A stretch of DNA of 64,000 nucleotides from Niebla homalea (Eukaryota; Ascomycota; Lecanoromycetes; Lecanorales; Ramalinaceae). Made by a program: the position numbers and the translations under genes. The DNA lies in assembly GCA_019925105.1 (NCBI GenBank), contig JAHGAU010000003.1, forward strand, positions 868,001 through 932,000, given 5' to 3'. Below the pieces are notes generated by a model that was not told where the DNA came from, did not search any database, and saw nothing but the letters and a program-made list of their open reading frames with translations. Each line of letters starts with the position of its first letter. Position 1 is the stretch's first letter. Of this stretch, positions 1 to 12,165 are shown in pieces.

Positions 1-1778
1 TAACATCTCACAAGATCGCTATCGCATCTACGGCGATGTCCCAGTCTGCGCTGCTGAACCATGAAGTCTATCTTGTCGAGTATGTTTACATGCTATCGGT
101 CATGATGCAAGCTAATCATTGTACCAGCCGGTTGGATAATACATCGCGGGAGAAAATGCGCCATTTGCGTTGTATATGCTTCCTGCGACCCTCGGCCGAT
201 TCCACTCACAATCTGATTGAAGAACTTCGGGAGCCCAAGTACGGCGAATACGCAATCTGTATGGCAAAGCTCATACGCCTCTGATGCCCCATGCTGAAAC
301 GTTCTCCAGACTTCAGTAATGCCGTCAAGAAGTCCACGCTTGAACGCCTGGCTGAAGCAGATGGCAACGAAGTCGTCAGCTCCGTCCAAGAATATTTTGC
401 GGATTTCATAGCTATCAACCCCGACCTCTTCTCTCTCAACCTAGGATTCCCCAAACAACGACTGTGGGGCGGTAGTCAGGACACGTGGAATGTCGATGCA
501 CTGTCACGGACGACAGAGGGTCTCGTAGCGCTGTTGCTGGCACTGAAGAAGCGGCCATTGATACGCTACGAAAAGAACAGTCTCATGACGAAGAAGCTTG
601 CAACCGAGTTGCGCTATCGCATTACCCAAGAGGACCAGCTATTCGACTTCAGGAAAACTGATACCCCTCCCCTACTCCTGATCCTCGATCGGAGAGATGA
701 TCCCATCACCCCTATGCTGACTCAATGGACATATCAAGCCATGGTTCATGAGCTACTTGGAATCTTCAATGGGAAAGTTGACCTAGGTAAGGTACCAGAC
801 AATCGACCCGAACTCAAGGAGGTCGCTCTTTCTCAGGAGCAAGACCCTTTCTTCAAGAAGAACATGTACCTCAACTTTGGCGATTTGGGGGGCAATATCA
901 AGGAATACGTCGAGCAGTATCAGTCAAAGACTCAGAGTACCGCGAGTATCGAATCCATTGCGGACATGAAGCGCTTCGTGGAAGACTATCCCGAATTCCG
1001 AAAATTATCTGGTAATGTCAGTAAGCATGTTGCATTGGTTGGCGAATTGAGCAGGCGAGTAGGAGCGGACGGCTTGCTCGACGCGAGTGAGTTGGAACAG
1101 AGCCTAGCTTGTAATGATAACCACGCAACGGATCTAAAGAGCGTGCAAAGACTAATCCAGGCTCCTCAAATCCCGATGGATAGCAAGCTCAGGATTGTGA
1201 CGCTATATGCCTTGAGATACGAACGACATCCTTCCAGCGCCTTGCCTGTCCTGCTTGATCTCCTCACAGCCGCTGGCAACGTCCCGGCGCGCCAGGTTGG
1301 CATAGTGCCAAAGGTTCTCGCCTATCACCACTCGCTCCAACAGTCTCCCGCGGCGAGTGGATTCTCGGACCTGTTTGACTCGTCCTCCATCTTCTCCGGG
1401 GCTCGCGATCGCTTCAAAGGGTTGAAAGGGGTGGAGAATGTGTATACGCAGCACACGCCGCGTTTGGAGGCTACGCTGCAAGATCTGATGAAAGCAAGGT
1501 TGAAGGAGCAGCAGTACCCTTTTGTGGAGGGCGGTGGCTCGACCCGAGACAAACCGCAAGATATCATGATCTTCATGATCGGCGGAGCAACCTACGAAGA
1601 AGCAAAAATGGTTGCTCAAATCAATGCTAGCTCTCCCGGGGTGCGAGTCGTGCTGGGTGGTACCACGATACACAACTCAGCAACATTTCTCGAAGAGGTG
1701 GATGATACAGTGTCAAGTTGGCCAGATGGCCGACCAACGACGGCAGCTGCACGGCTGAGGAAAGAGGCAGGGCGGTAG
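1..1778 (+). CDS. vps45: Vps45, Sec1/Munc18-family vacuolar sorting protein (5' end outside window)
   Basis: SM protein that binds syntaxin-type t-SNAREs (Tlg2/Pep12 class) and promotes Golgi-to-endosome/vacuole vesicle fusion at endosomal membranes. The family match covers the whole visible protein: HEVYLVDRLDN, REKMRHLRC, ELREPKYGEY, FFKKNMY, GDLGGNIKEYVEQYQ, ARDRFKGLKGVENVYTQH and the C-terminal VVLGGTTIHNS. Exons read here are <1-79, 128-258 and 310-1778. The introns at 80-127 (48 nt) and 259-309 (51 nt) have GT-AG ends, and removing them restores VDRLDN and GEYAIYFSNAV exactly. The frame is open to base 3, so the first exon begins before the window and roughly the first 20-40 residues are missing. 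558 codons are visible, as expected for a protein of about 570-600 aa. The next gene downstream is on the same strand 950 bp away. Confidence 0.95.
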
Positions 1779-2729
1779 CATTCGCTCCTGGAGTCTGGGT
1801 TTCAAATGGACAATGCAATATGCATAGGCGAATCAAAACAAAACCAATGACGATCGGTAGGCTGTCGGAATTACCCCATCCCAAAGCCATATGCTGTGCC
1901 CAAAGCCTAGCGGCTTATGCAGATTTAGTCTCTCTCGGGGCTCTATTGGACGGCTTGCACGGCCTGGTCAGACTGGGGTGTGTTTGAGATGAGGACATAG
2001 GAGATCTATCCCGCCTGGGTTCGTCATTGAAATCTTTTCGAGTCCCTTCCCAGCAAGGCGCTGGCGCACCCTTATGTCTCGAGTTGCCAAGCCCCCTACC
2101 ATGGTAACTGGTAATATTTTAGCTGGTGGAAGCTGGTACCCCCCCCCCGCTGCTGCAGTCTGCAGAGCTCTTGCTCTCTTCACCGTCTTGCCGTCTGACA
2201 GTTGCCCCTGATTGGACCTCATGGGGACGCGTATCTCTATGGATATGGCGATACGTGCCTCTTGTCCTCCCGGCGCCCCGGCCCTTCTGGGAAGATGTCA
2301 GCCACATCATGCAATCATTCCTTAGATTACTTGACCGTCTCATCCGCGTCCTAGGGCCCTGTCATCCTGACAGCACCAGGGCTATCCGTCGTATCGGCGT
2401 GTTCCTTGTATCGGGCCTATGCGTCTTCCAGGCTATGGGACTTGATCCGACTTACGTGGGGACTTCTTGATTTGACGCTGATCAGTGCTAAGCATGCACG
2501 CTGATGCAGTATGGGCGAACACGCATTCTTTGCCCAAAAAATCAAAAAGTAGTAGAAAATCAGTAGATGCTGGCGCCTTTTTTTTTTTCCAAATACATTT
2601 CATCACTCTACAATTCCATACAGCGAAACCCTTACGGGTCCAAGCCACGGGTCCACGATACGGGTCCACGCGACGGAGCTTGTGCCCCTTTGTGACCTGA
2701 CGAGGTCAGCTGGACCGGATTCGGCGCCA
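1779..2729. other. Intergenic region vps45 to C2H2 regulator
   Basis: 951 bp with no coding region I can support. It holds the vps45 3' end and the leader of the zinc-finger gene: a C-run near 2140, a T-run at about 2578-2588, and three copies of ACGGGTCCA at 2634, 2647 and 2660 (13-bp spacing between the last two). Confidence 0.6.
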
Positions 2730-3800
2730 ATGGAAGGCCAAAATCTGTATAGTCCGATGCAACTGGCGCCCAGCTTGACGATAGCTCAAGATGTCGATTG
2801 GACGACACTCCAGCAATTCAGCCATGTGCCAAACGATGCCCGCAACTGGAACGGCTGTGGACATGGCTTTCAATTCGACTCGTTTGTTCCATCATCACTG
2901 GTCAATGCCAACGCCATCGCTCCGCGGCAAATTTTTGGTTTGCCGGATGCAGGGTCCGAAGAGCCGGATAGGCACAATACGCGTGGACAGCTGTCAGAGC
3001 GGCAGCAGTTGGCGGCAATCAAGGCGGAGGCCACCTCGCCGGCGTCCACTCTCGACGGGTCCTCACAGGACTCGGAGTTGGAGGAAGCTTCGAATGAGGA
3101 AGAAAGCCTAAACGAAGTGGATTCCTTGATGAAGGCTATCCAGTCCCGAGGAAGCGGCTGCGATCCATTGGGCAGCTTTGGAGATCAGCTCGAGGGCCAG
3201 TCGGACGATGGCCTGTCACCGGAGAGCTCACAGCGTGAAAAGCACTACCAGTGTGACCTGGGATCCTGCACGAAAGCTTTCACGCAGAAAACGCACCTCG
3301 AGATTCACAAACGCGCCCACTCGGGACTCAAGCCATATCTGTGCAGCTGTGGGCAACGATTCTCCCAGATTGGCAACCTGAAGACGCATCAGCGGAGGCA
3401 TAGTGGCGAGCGGCCGTTTGCGTGTGCGACATGCGGCCGGCGATTCGCCCAATCGGGCAACGAGAGAGCTCACCAGGTGGTGCATCAAGGGGTGAAACCT
3501 TTTGTCTGTAAACTGGATGACTGCCAACGGAGATTCACTCAGCTGGGCAACATGAAGGCACACCAGAATCGCTTCCACTGGGAGACCATTCGCGACCTGA
3601 CCTTGCGCTTCGCATCGGTGCAGGACGAGCACAGCGTATCCGGAGCGGATAGGGAGATGTGGGAGTATTTTTCGACCCATTACAAACACAGCAATAAGGG
3701 CATCAAGGGCCGTGGGAAAGACCGCCGTGTGAGTGTCAGCTCCAGAGATGTGATGGATGACCATTATGGAGCGCGGGATGGGGACATCCCCATGAGGTAA
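2730..3800 (+). CDS. C2H2 zinc-finger transcription factor, Azf1-like
   Basis: Intronless 356-aa protein. I start at the ATG at 2730; the frame is open 16 codons further up but only to a GTG. The N-terminal half is unstructured and acidic (run of E/D around residues 110-135). Four tandem C2H2 fingers span about residues 173-284, each with an F-[ST/AS]-Q core ([23 protein letters not shown]) and HSG-type linkers, as in the fungal Azf1-like family of nuclear DNA-binding regulators. Fingers 1 and 4 have C-x4-C spacing and finger 3 has C-x2-C. Finger 2 reads LCSCGQRF, a C-x1-C spacing that is atypical. A basic tail rich in K/R follows. DNA target and regulated pathway cannot be told from the sequence. 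The short repeated 9-mer in its leader could be a control element. Confidence 0.85.
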   Translation: MEGQNLYSPMQLAPSLTIAQDVDWTTLQQFSHVPNDARNWNGCGHGFQFDSFVPSSLVNANAIAPRQIFGLPDAGSEEPDRHNTRGQLSERQQLAAIKAEATSPASTLDGSSQDSELEEASNEEESLNEVDSLMKAIQSRGSGCDPLGSFGDQLEGQSDDGLSPESSQREKHYQCDLGSCTKAFTQKTHLEIHKRAHSGLKPYLCSCGQRFSQIGNLKTHQRRHSGERPFACATCGRRFAQSGNERAHQVVHQGVKPFVCKLDDCQRRFTQLGNMKAHQNRFHWETIRDLTLRFASVQDEHSVSGADREMWEYFSTHYKHSNKGIKGRGKDRRVSVSSRDVMDDHYGARDGDIPMR

Positions 3801-4568
3801 CCGTGGGGAAAGACAGCTGATAGCCTGAGGCGATCACAAGAAAAAGACAAAAGTTCTTGAATTGGATGCAAAGAGAGGCAGAGAAAGCAAAAGCAAAAGC
3901 AAAAGCATTTGAGTGATAGCATTGAAGATGATTGTATACTGTCGTGTTTCCGGCCCTTTGAATTGTATATGCAGACGCGCCGTCACTCCCACATGGGCCG
4001 CATCGCATTCCGCTGATTTGTGTGACTTGCAAAGAAGGCGTCATCCGGATCAATCGATTGACATTCGATGCCGCCTGGTCCGGTCCCTTGTTCCTTGATG
4101 CAATCATACCTGCGGTTGGTCAAAGGTTGCCATCAATCAGAAGCACATTGAAAAGAAGGAGGGGAGAAACGTACAGACCAAAAGCAAAGACCTTTCGGCC
4201 GATTCACTCCAAGGAATCCCAATAGATAAGGCTGAAAGCGTCGCTCGGTAAATCCAGCTCCCGCAAATACATGAGTGGTCTCACTGGTCTGTCTCCGCAA
4301 TGCCCAATCATGATTGGTTGGCGGATGTATTCTACAATTTCTACTGCGTAGATCCCCTGGATGTCATTTTTTCCATCAACAACGATTGCACCTGCAAAAG
4401 AGCCTTTGCCCATACTGACATGGTAGCCCTTCCCAATGTACTTGGCACTGCTCGACCAAAGATCCCTTTACTACATGTTCACAGCGGGTATCTGTTCCTT
4501 TGGTAACATCGACGACTTCAGGCATCGCATCCTGGCATCATCGCATCGCAACATCACCGAGTCAAACC
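3801..4568. other. Intergenic region C2H2 regulator to erg3
   Basis: 768 bp. It contains a short AAAAGC tandem run at about 3888-3906 in the presumed 3' UTR of the zinc-finger gene, then the erg3 promoter and leader. No other gene seen. Confidence 0.5.
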
Positions 4569-5760
4569 ATGGACATCGTCCTTGAAGTCCTTGATACTTT
4601 CCTGTTCGACAGGCTATGGGCCATCGTCTACCCAGCAATAGGCAGTGGTCCCCCTGTGGTGAAACGAGCAGCAGCTACCTCAACCTTTTCAAGCATGCGC
4701 GAGATCCCGACCCCCATCAACTCCGCCACCCAGTTCTTCCAGCTTGAACCATCGCGCTATGCATACATGAGCCAGTGGCCCCGGGACAATGTTCTTCGAC
4801 AATTGCTGACGCTCTACTTCATCACCTGGTCCGTCCCGGCCCCCTTCAATTCCGGACCTCGATGCGCCGATCTCAGTCAATCTGACATTCTATCTAGGAT
4901 CTTTGGATTAGCCGTATATTTCATCTGCTCCACTCTCTCCTACCTTTTCATCTTCGACCATGCCACCTTCACCCATCCTAAATATCTCAAAAACCAAGTT
5001 CGCCTCGAGATCCGCCAGACCATGATTTCCCTCCCCATCATGGCCATCTTCACCGCGCCACTCTTCCTTCTCGAAGTTCGCGGCTTCGGAAAGCTGTACG
5101 ATCGGCCGTCCGAGGCCCCTTTTGCCTTCTACAACTTCCTGCAATTCCCGCTCTTCATTTGCTTCACCGATTTATGCATCTACTGGATACATCGAGGTCT
5201 GCATCATCCCCTCATCTACAAGAAATTGCACAAGTCCCATCACAAGTGGATCATGCCGACCCCTTTCGCTAGTCATGCTTTTCACCCTCTGGATGGCTTC
5301 TCTCAAAGCGTACCCTACCACCTTTTCCCCTTCATCTTTCCTTTGCAGAAATTCGCCTATGTCGCGCTCTTTGCCTTTATCAATATCTGGACCGTCCTGA
5401 TCCGTACGTGCCACCATTCCCTTGCAGGCGACCCCCACCCGGCTGGATTTGCTTCTGACTGCTTCTCTAGATGATGGCGAATATGTGGCCAACTCTTACG
5501 TGATCAATGGCGCCGCTTGCCATACAATGCATCACCTATACTTCAGTTATAATTATGGTCAATTCACCACCTTGTGGGATCGCCTTGGTGGAAGTTACCG
5601 ACAGCCCAACGGGGAACTCTTCAGTAGAGAGAGCAAGATGAGCAAAGGCGAATGGGAGCGTCAGACCATGGAGATGGAGAAAGTCCAGAGGGAGGTGGAA
5701 GGGGATGATGATCGACATTACGGAGAGGAAAGCCGAAAGCTTCAGAAGAAGACGCTGTGA
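4569..5760 (+). CDS. erg3: C-5 sterol desaturase (Erg3)
   Basis: ER membrane di-iron enzyme that introduces the C5-C6 double bond of episterol in ergosterol synthesis. Exons 4569-5403 and 5471-5760 give 374 aa, usual for the family. The 67-nt GT-AG intron joins WTVLI to HDGEY. The ATG at 4569 starts MDIVLEVLDTFLFD, typical of fungal Erg3; the frame upstream has no earlier ATG close by. The three histidine boxes of the fatty-acid-hydroxylase superfamily are present: HRGLH (residues 208-212), HKSHH (221-225) and HTMHH (296-300). Hydrophobic segments flank them. The C-terminus is charged and cytosolic in character. It lies tail to tail with the CBP80 gene on the other strand. Confidence 0.96.
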
Positions 5761-6262
5761 ATTAACGACTGGAGGAAGGCCCGTGAGGAAAGTTGAATGG
5801 CCCATTCCCTCAGACAGCCAATGAAACCCCTGCCTAGGCCGAGGCTGTAAATCGGGTTGTCGAGACGAAAGTGCATCAAGCCATCGCGGTCGCGCATGGA
5901 TCCCCCTTGCATGCCTGCTCTGGTTGGTGGAACTCAACATGACGCTTACTTGAGGACAGAGGCTTTTGGAAAAGGTGTCTCTGATTGGTTACACGATCGC
6001 AAGGCTTGAAAAGACATTGGTAGACGATCCTTGGCTCAGGTCCTTCCAATTTAATCGACATTCGTCTATCAGCACAACATAGCGTATCACCAAATGACGT
6101 GTCGGCCTTCCCACACTGCATCCAAGTCTCGAGAGTACCCGCCTCCTAATCAGCATGACGACCTCGATCCCATGCCTAAAGTACAGATGGTCACCTGGAG
6201 AATTGAAGATTGTATGGCCGGCCATGTTCCATATCCCCCTGAAAGGTCTCGACGGCCCGAGA
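5761..6262. other. Convergent intergenic region erg3 / CBP80
   Basis: 502 bp between two stop codons facing each other; presumably both 3' UTRs. No gene or repeat recognised. Confidence 0.5.
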
Positions 6263-9095
6263 TCATTTGAGTATCTCATCGTTCTCATCCTTTTCCACTT
6301 CGGTGTGCACACCATTTTCAACCAGACTCCCATTTGATGCCAGGCCGTCCGCGCCATCCCCAGTCAGGTCCACCCTCATACTTTCGTTTGGCTGCAGCAT
6401 CTCCATGATCCAAGTCTCCTCCACCCCTCTCTTTCTCCGGATGACCCTCAGCCACCTTTGTCCCCATTCTCGGAGTCTTGCCTCTTCCACCGTGTCGTAG
6501 TCCGCCCCCTCCGCCATAATATCATTGCTACCCTCTGCAATCCCAACGAGTGCATCCTCAATAAGACTGAAAAGCTTCTCCATGTTCTCGCGTTCACCGT
6601 TCAGGGTTGAGTCAAAAGCCGCTTGTTCGTCCGCAGATAGCTTTGGGCTATTGCGTGCAACGACAATCTGGTGAATGCGACCTATTACTTTTGTAATTGT
6701 GGAAGCAATCATCTCATACACATGTGCCTGCGTCAGAATTTGGCCCTTGCCCAAATGATCACCAAGGGCCCACTGGATAACGCTTGAAGGAGTTAGAATC
6801 GTGTAGTTGAGGAGTTTGTCTACCACGTTGACGCCAACTCCCGCTTTGTCGTTCCAGTATTCCATCACACTGCTGATGATTTGACACCGATTGCCTTCGC
6901 TTTGTGAGCCAATCCAAAGAAGTCGTTCCTTGCAGCGTTCGATCAGCGACAGTACGTGCGAGAGACTTTTGCTCCCAAGGTAGCAAATAGCCGTTACGTA
7001 TGCATCCGTGACGGGCACTAGAGAATCGGCAACACCGAGCGAGGAAGCTGTATTCTGAATGCTGTCAAAACAACTCTGCAGCTGCTCGTCAGACGCTTTT
7101 GTCTTGAGGAGTTGAAGGAGCTGTCGAGATGGCTCGGCATACGGTGTCTCTAGAGCAAGCGTGAGTGATGCGGGGTTCCGATTCACCTTGGAGGGAACTG
7201 AGACTTACGGTCTGAGCTATACTTGAACGGCGGCGTGTCATCCTCTTTGGCTTCGCTGATCAATGGCCGATATGGCTCTGGTAGAGTACCTCGAATGCGG
7301 GCGGCGAAACTCAGACGGATCTCCTTCTCCAAGGCACCGACAATGAAAGCCTTCCTTGGATGAGAGGCCGGCAAGCCCGCATCTTCTACCCTGTTACCTC
7401 GTCAGTCTAAGTTGGAGACTAAGCGGAGATGATGCTTGCCATTCGGTCCATTTCCAGGTGAAGCCAAAATTGCTCAGATGATGAGAAAACCAGTCCATGA
7501 ATCGGTATACCAATTCGAGGTCCATTGACTCGACATTCTGGTAAAGCCAACGAATCGCGCGACCTAAGCTCGGTGCGACTGCAGCTGGGGCAATTTTGCA
7601 GGCTTCCGTGAGGACGGCATGATAATAGACCAGTTTGTGCTCAGGTGCAGGCAGCTGCAGAAGCTGAGAGAAGACGGCATCAACGATCACGTCTTCCGGC
7701 TTCCACGTGGACTTGCCTTCTTCGACGTTGCGAAGCTTATCGAATTGTGTAGCTCGTTTGACAAATGTATCTTCCGCGAAATAACAGTCCAAATCGATTA
7801 GAAATTTTGCGGTAGCGTTGCGATTGTAGTCAATCATGTTAATGGTATCAATGAGGGAGTCCCGAACGAGAGAAGAGGCGATGCTCGATGTGGGGGGAAC
7901 CGTCTCAATTTCCTGGTCAGCATAGACGGAGAAGTAGATCTCCGGCAGTCGTGGACGCGAGCCGGCGCGGACCGGCGACGGTACTGTGATGCTGGGTAAA
8001 GCGTGTTTTGGAGAGCCGTCATCAGCTGCATTGAAGCCCTCCATTGGGTTCCACGGCCGAGGGACACATGTAAGTGGCCAACCTCGTTCAGCTTCGGATT
8101 GCAGTTGCCTCTGCAACAGCCCGATATAGCTGTGGGCCTCCTCTCCCTCTGCGTGACTCTTGCCTGGATAGGGATCTACCAACGCATATAGGGGATGGGG
8201 AGTGGATGCGATGATGTCGGTTTTTTCTAGGATTGCTGAAGCTTGCTCCTTCATAGCCTCAGGATTCATCGCCATCACATAGGGCAATGTGAGGAGTATG
8301 ATCTTGACGAGCTCCAAGCCGAGACTCTGGTGGCAGGGAAAACATCAGCTAGGCCCTTCTCACCTCGGAGTGCTTACTCACATCTTCGGATGAGGCAGTC
8401 TGCAAATCGACAGCTCTTGCGAACAGCTCCTCGAAGATGAGGAAGATGCCATTCCCTTGGAGAAGTTGGTGCATGCATGCGATGAACCTGAGCATGAGCT
8501 TGACCTCTCGCCAGGCGCCTGCTCTAAAGTACGTCTGCAGTTCGGAGGCAGCCCGTTGCAGTACATCTCGAGCTAATTCGGCCTTTTGTTGATTCAAAGC
8601 CAGAACCAGACCGGCGATGAAGGGAATCTTGAGTGGCTGTTCGGTCACTCTGAGAGCCAGTCAGCAGATGCGAAAGCTCGATGGAGGGTGGAGATACAGT
8701 TGGATGGTGAGATTGAGGTGCAACGCTCGTATTTGCTCATTCTCGTAATGATCAATGATGATTTGTGAAATGGACGCAATTTCTTCGTCCTTATTCTTCA
8801 GTGGCTATGGCATCGAGTCAGCACAAGGTCGACAGAGGTCAATCGGGAGAGATCATAGGTACGGATTCCGCGATGGCTAGGAGCTGTTTGCGAATCCTGA
8901 CATGCATAGGCTCCTCATATCTTCTGCGCTGCTGTCTTCGGTCGTAGTCATCGTCCTCTGCACCGATGTTAGCTACACCCGACCAAGGAAGGCCGAGATC
9001 AAGCCGTTCGAGGGCGGCGGACCTCGAAATCTTCGCTTGCGGTTATTGTGATAGGCAGCTCGTGACCCTCCTGGTCTCCTTTCATAGTCGGTCAT
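6263..9095 (-). CDS. cbc1: Nuclear cap-binding complex large subunit (CBP80/Sto1)
   Basis: MIF4G-type helical scaffold that with CBP20 binds the m7G cap of nascent RNA and couples it to splicing and export. Seven exons on the minus strand: 9023-9095, 8863-8957, 8699-8804, 8382-8650, 7440-8326, 7209-7390 and 6263-7149, giving 832 aa, the normal size. The N-terminus is basic (RKRRF then EDDDYDRR...RRRYEEP), as in fungal orthologues. Conserved blocks include VTEQPLKIPFIAGL, FGFTWKWTEW, PRKAFIVGALEKEIRLSF and LPEPYRPL. Five of the introns are GT-AG. The fifth (7391-7439, 49 nt) begins GCAAGC and ends CAG, a GC-AG intron required to read TEW-VEDAG. It is followed on the same strand by the GSK3 gene upstream at 10.6 kb. 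Confidence 0.95.
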
Positions 9096-10613
9096 TGTGT
9101 GAAAGGCGGAGAGGCGAAAGGAAGCCTAAGGAGCTCCTGTCCTTGTCCCTGCGGCTTATAAGGGCGATTGCAAGTAGCTTGCCCGGGATGCTTTCATGAA
9201 TTCTAAGGCAGACTTGTACCAGCGAGAGCAATTAATGATGAAAAGTAGTGTTGAGACTTAGTGTCGAGACTCGTCCCTCTACTTAATCATGTCTTCGCTT
9301 GTGCCGCACTCATGATGGCGGATGCAGTGTGATTCTGATGGATAGAGCATTCGAGGGAGGAACAATCGGCGATGAGGAGGCTGTCGAGGCTCATACTGTG
9401 TCCCTTTATGCTTTTTCCTTGTCGCGTCCGGACTTTTGGGTTTGATTTCATGCACTTTTTTTTTTAAAAATCACTGTTTAGCTACGTACTCAGCAACCAC
9501 GCTTTGAGACTTACTCAAAGTACGTATACATAATCTTTATAGCTCATGGAAGCTTTGATTTTAATTCTAAAAAATATAAAGCCGTTACAGTTGACATATA
9601 AATGGGTATTACGATGCTTGGAATATCACTCGAGTTTCAGGTCAATCCAGCCCCGCTTGCCCCACCCCACCAAGGAATTCAAGTTCCGGGGTTCAAAAAC
9701 ACACATCTACTCTACCGGCAGGCATCTACCCAAAACTACGAAATTGAATCTCAAACTTGGATCATGGATTCTTCCTCATACAAAGATGCAGTCTACCTAC
9801 TTTGACCCTATCCAAAATTGTGGTTGTTCAATATGTAACTGAAATGTGGTTTTGACAAAGAAATTCATGAAATCGATCGCAAAAATTCCGGACCCGACAA
9901 GAAAAAAGCATGAAGGGGTAGAGGCCTTGGCATTAAGTATTACATAAGATTACTTTTCTTACTTTAATCATGCTATATCAAATGTGGGAGTGGAACTATC
10001 ATAGTCGCGGCTCACGTCGATGAGTCAATCTATATCATAGATGAACCGAATATTGAATCATCCTCTTTAAGGCCGCCTAACTAATAACGAGACCTGATGT
10101 TGCAGGTCAGGGGAGTGATGAAGAGCCATTCAGAGCATACTTCTACTGCTAAAATACGAGAAGGGTAAAGGTCTCCTGCAACTCGTGGACTGAAGCGTGC
10201 CATTGACCATCCATCTCGGCGTCTACGTGTCTCCAGCCGGTATCTTCACCTGCTTGTGATTTAACTAATGCTTCTCGCCTTCTCGCCAGACCTGCATCTG
10301 CCCGCCCCGACATCTTTGACGATCCGTCGCAAACAAGAAACATGTCGTGACCGGTAGCCTATACTTTTCCGCCCTTCGTGGCTTCGTGAGTTGAGAGAGA
10401 ACAAACACCGTTGTTATGTCTAAGGTTTTTTCGCGCAATTTCTGGCCGCCCTTGGATTCAGCTGTCCTGCAAGCACTCCGCCAGCCACAGCAGAATACCA
10501 TCAATCTACCCAGGGCGGGATTGATCTCAGGAACAACCGACACGAGTCAACGCCACGCTACTTGGTGAGCCCTCATGACTTCGTTATGCATTTCTCGTCT
10601 GCCTCTGCCCTTC
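9096..10613. other. Intergenic region CBP80 promoter / GSK3 3' side
   Basis: 1518 bp. The middle part (about 9440-10000) is visibly richer in A and T than the flanks, with a T11/A5 run near 9460. Small open frames here (for example near 9546-9842) have no family resemblance and no splice continuation. I see no gene, tRNA or transposon. Confidence 0.5.
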
Positions 10614-12165
10614 TCAGTCGAGTTGCGCCCGCATCTCCTCCCGACCCATGGGAACGAAATTGTCCGGGTCGATTCCTCGACCAAGGAGTTCCTTACGCGC
10701 ATGGGCTGGCACTAGCTTGACGTTCTTCTCGGGCGCGATCGATAGTTCTGTCATCGAGTCAGCAGTCCAGATGCACCTACTGCCGACGCTCCCACTCACC
10801 TTGCCGCGAGAAATCGAAGAGACGGGGCAATTCCTTGGAGGCCCCGCCAGCATGTCGGGAATCTGGAAAGCGACATCCTGGCTCTCGAAGCTCATCAAAA
10901 AACGGGTGGACCATGGCGTCGATGGCGGAGAGGCGTTGGGTTGGGGTGTACTCTAGTAAGAGTGATATGAGATCTATGGCATCGGGACTTGCTTTGCGGA
11001 AAACCTGTCATCCGAATTAGCCTCCTGTTGATGCATCGACTCCGGAGTGCCCGATCGGTGAATGCGAGGCCATTTACTGACTTTGTGGAACGGATGTGGC
11101 TTGATCTGAGGGAACTTGTGCTCCATGTAGTTGGGATTCATAGTTCGGATCTGGTCCCTCGTTGGCGTTCCCAGTACTTTGATGATCTCCACAAGCTGAT
11201 CAATGCCTGACTCTCCCGGGAACAAGGGTTGCCCCAGCATTAATTCTGCCATGACGCAGCCGGTCGACCACACATCTAGCTCGCATCGTCAGTTGATGGC
11301 ACGGAATATCTGGAGATCTCAAAACGACCTACCAATCTTGGTCGTGTAATTGGTGGCGCCAAAGATCAGCTCAGGCGCTCGGTAGTAACGTGAACAGATA
11401 TAAGACACGTTTGGTTCGTTCTCGACCAAGATCTTGGCACTGCCAAAATCGCAAAGCTTCAGAACTCCGGTGGTAGGGTCGAGCAGAAGATTCTGGGGCT
11501 TGATATCACGATGGCAGATTCCCATTGAGTGTATGTAGGCGAGGGAGCGAAACAGCTGGTAGATGTAGATCTTGATCTCCAGTATTGGCATCGTGGTCTT
11601 CATCTTGTTGAAGAACCTGGAGGCGCGATACACCGTCTCAGGCACGAATTCGAGGACGAGGTTGAGATAGACTTCCTCCTTCTAATAAACTGTGAGCCCA
11701 ATGTCTGACAAAAGACAGCGTTGTCATCGCCACGGTCCGTGGTCATGCTCACCCGCTCCCCATTGGAATAGTAGAAAGCCTTCAGCTCGACGATATTGGG
11801 GTGGCGCACAATGCGCATGATCTGGAGCTCGCGATTCTACAATGGTCAGCCTTCATGACGAGGCAGAGTCTGGGTCGGACGGCCTACCTTGAAACGTTTG
11901 TCTTGAAGAACACGCTTAATGGCAGCGTCCTCGTTGCTCGGCGCGAGTTTGGTCTGGAAGACCACTCCAAAGGAGCCGTTTCCAACAATTTTGCATTGTG
12001 TGTATTGCATTTCCCTGGTCTCTCCGGTGAGACCATCCTGTACCTTTTCACGAACGACCTCTGCCCAAGCAGGTCAGCAAAGCCACGAGTGAGGCAGTAG
12101 CCAACAGTATGCTCACCCCCCATGCGAAGGCTGCCAATGCCCATGCCACGATTCTGCGCCGACAT
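10614..12165 (-). CDS. gsk3: Glycogen synthase kinase 3 (GSK3/shaggy family)
   Basis: CMGC Ser/Thr kinase, fungal Skp1/Rim11/Mck1 class. Seven exons: 12117-12165, 11888-12060, 11753-11836, 11333-11681, 11082-11275, 10800-11004 and 10614-10747, giving 395 aa, almost the length of the fungal orthologues. Visible kinase features: glycine loop GNGSFG (43-48), AIK lysine (K65), HRDIKPQN (159-166), DFG (180-182), and the activation-loop [13 protein letters not shown] with the autophosphorylated tyrosine equivalent at Y196. The [21 protein letters not shown] block is GSK3-specific. All introns are GT-AG, 49-77 nt where measured; one uses donor GTCAGT (11081). A long purine-rich leader (12.2-12.9 kb) lies upstream. 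The kinase acts in stress response, glycogen metabolism and differentiation; the precise role here is inferred from the family. Confidence 0.97.

Noticed and set aside
2682..2729. N-terminal extension of the C2H2 factor from a GTG codon
   Set aside because: Eukaryotic nuclear genes start at ATG; the first one in frame is 2730. The same reasoning moved the starts of erg3, caf16, the serine-rich protein and mod5.
9546..9842. Open frames in the AT-rich part of the CBP80/GSK3 gap
   Set aside because: Short, without family resemblance or splice context; two overlapping frames are open by composition.
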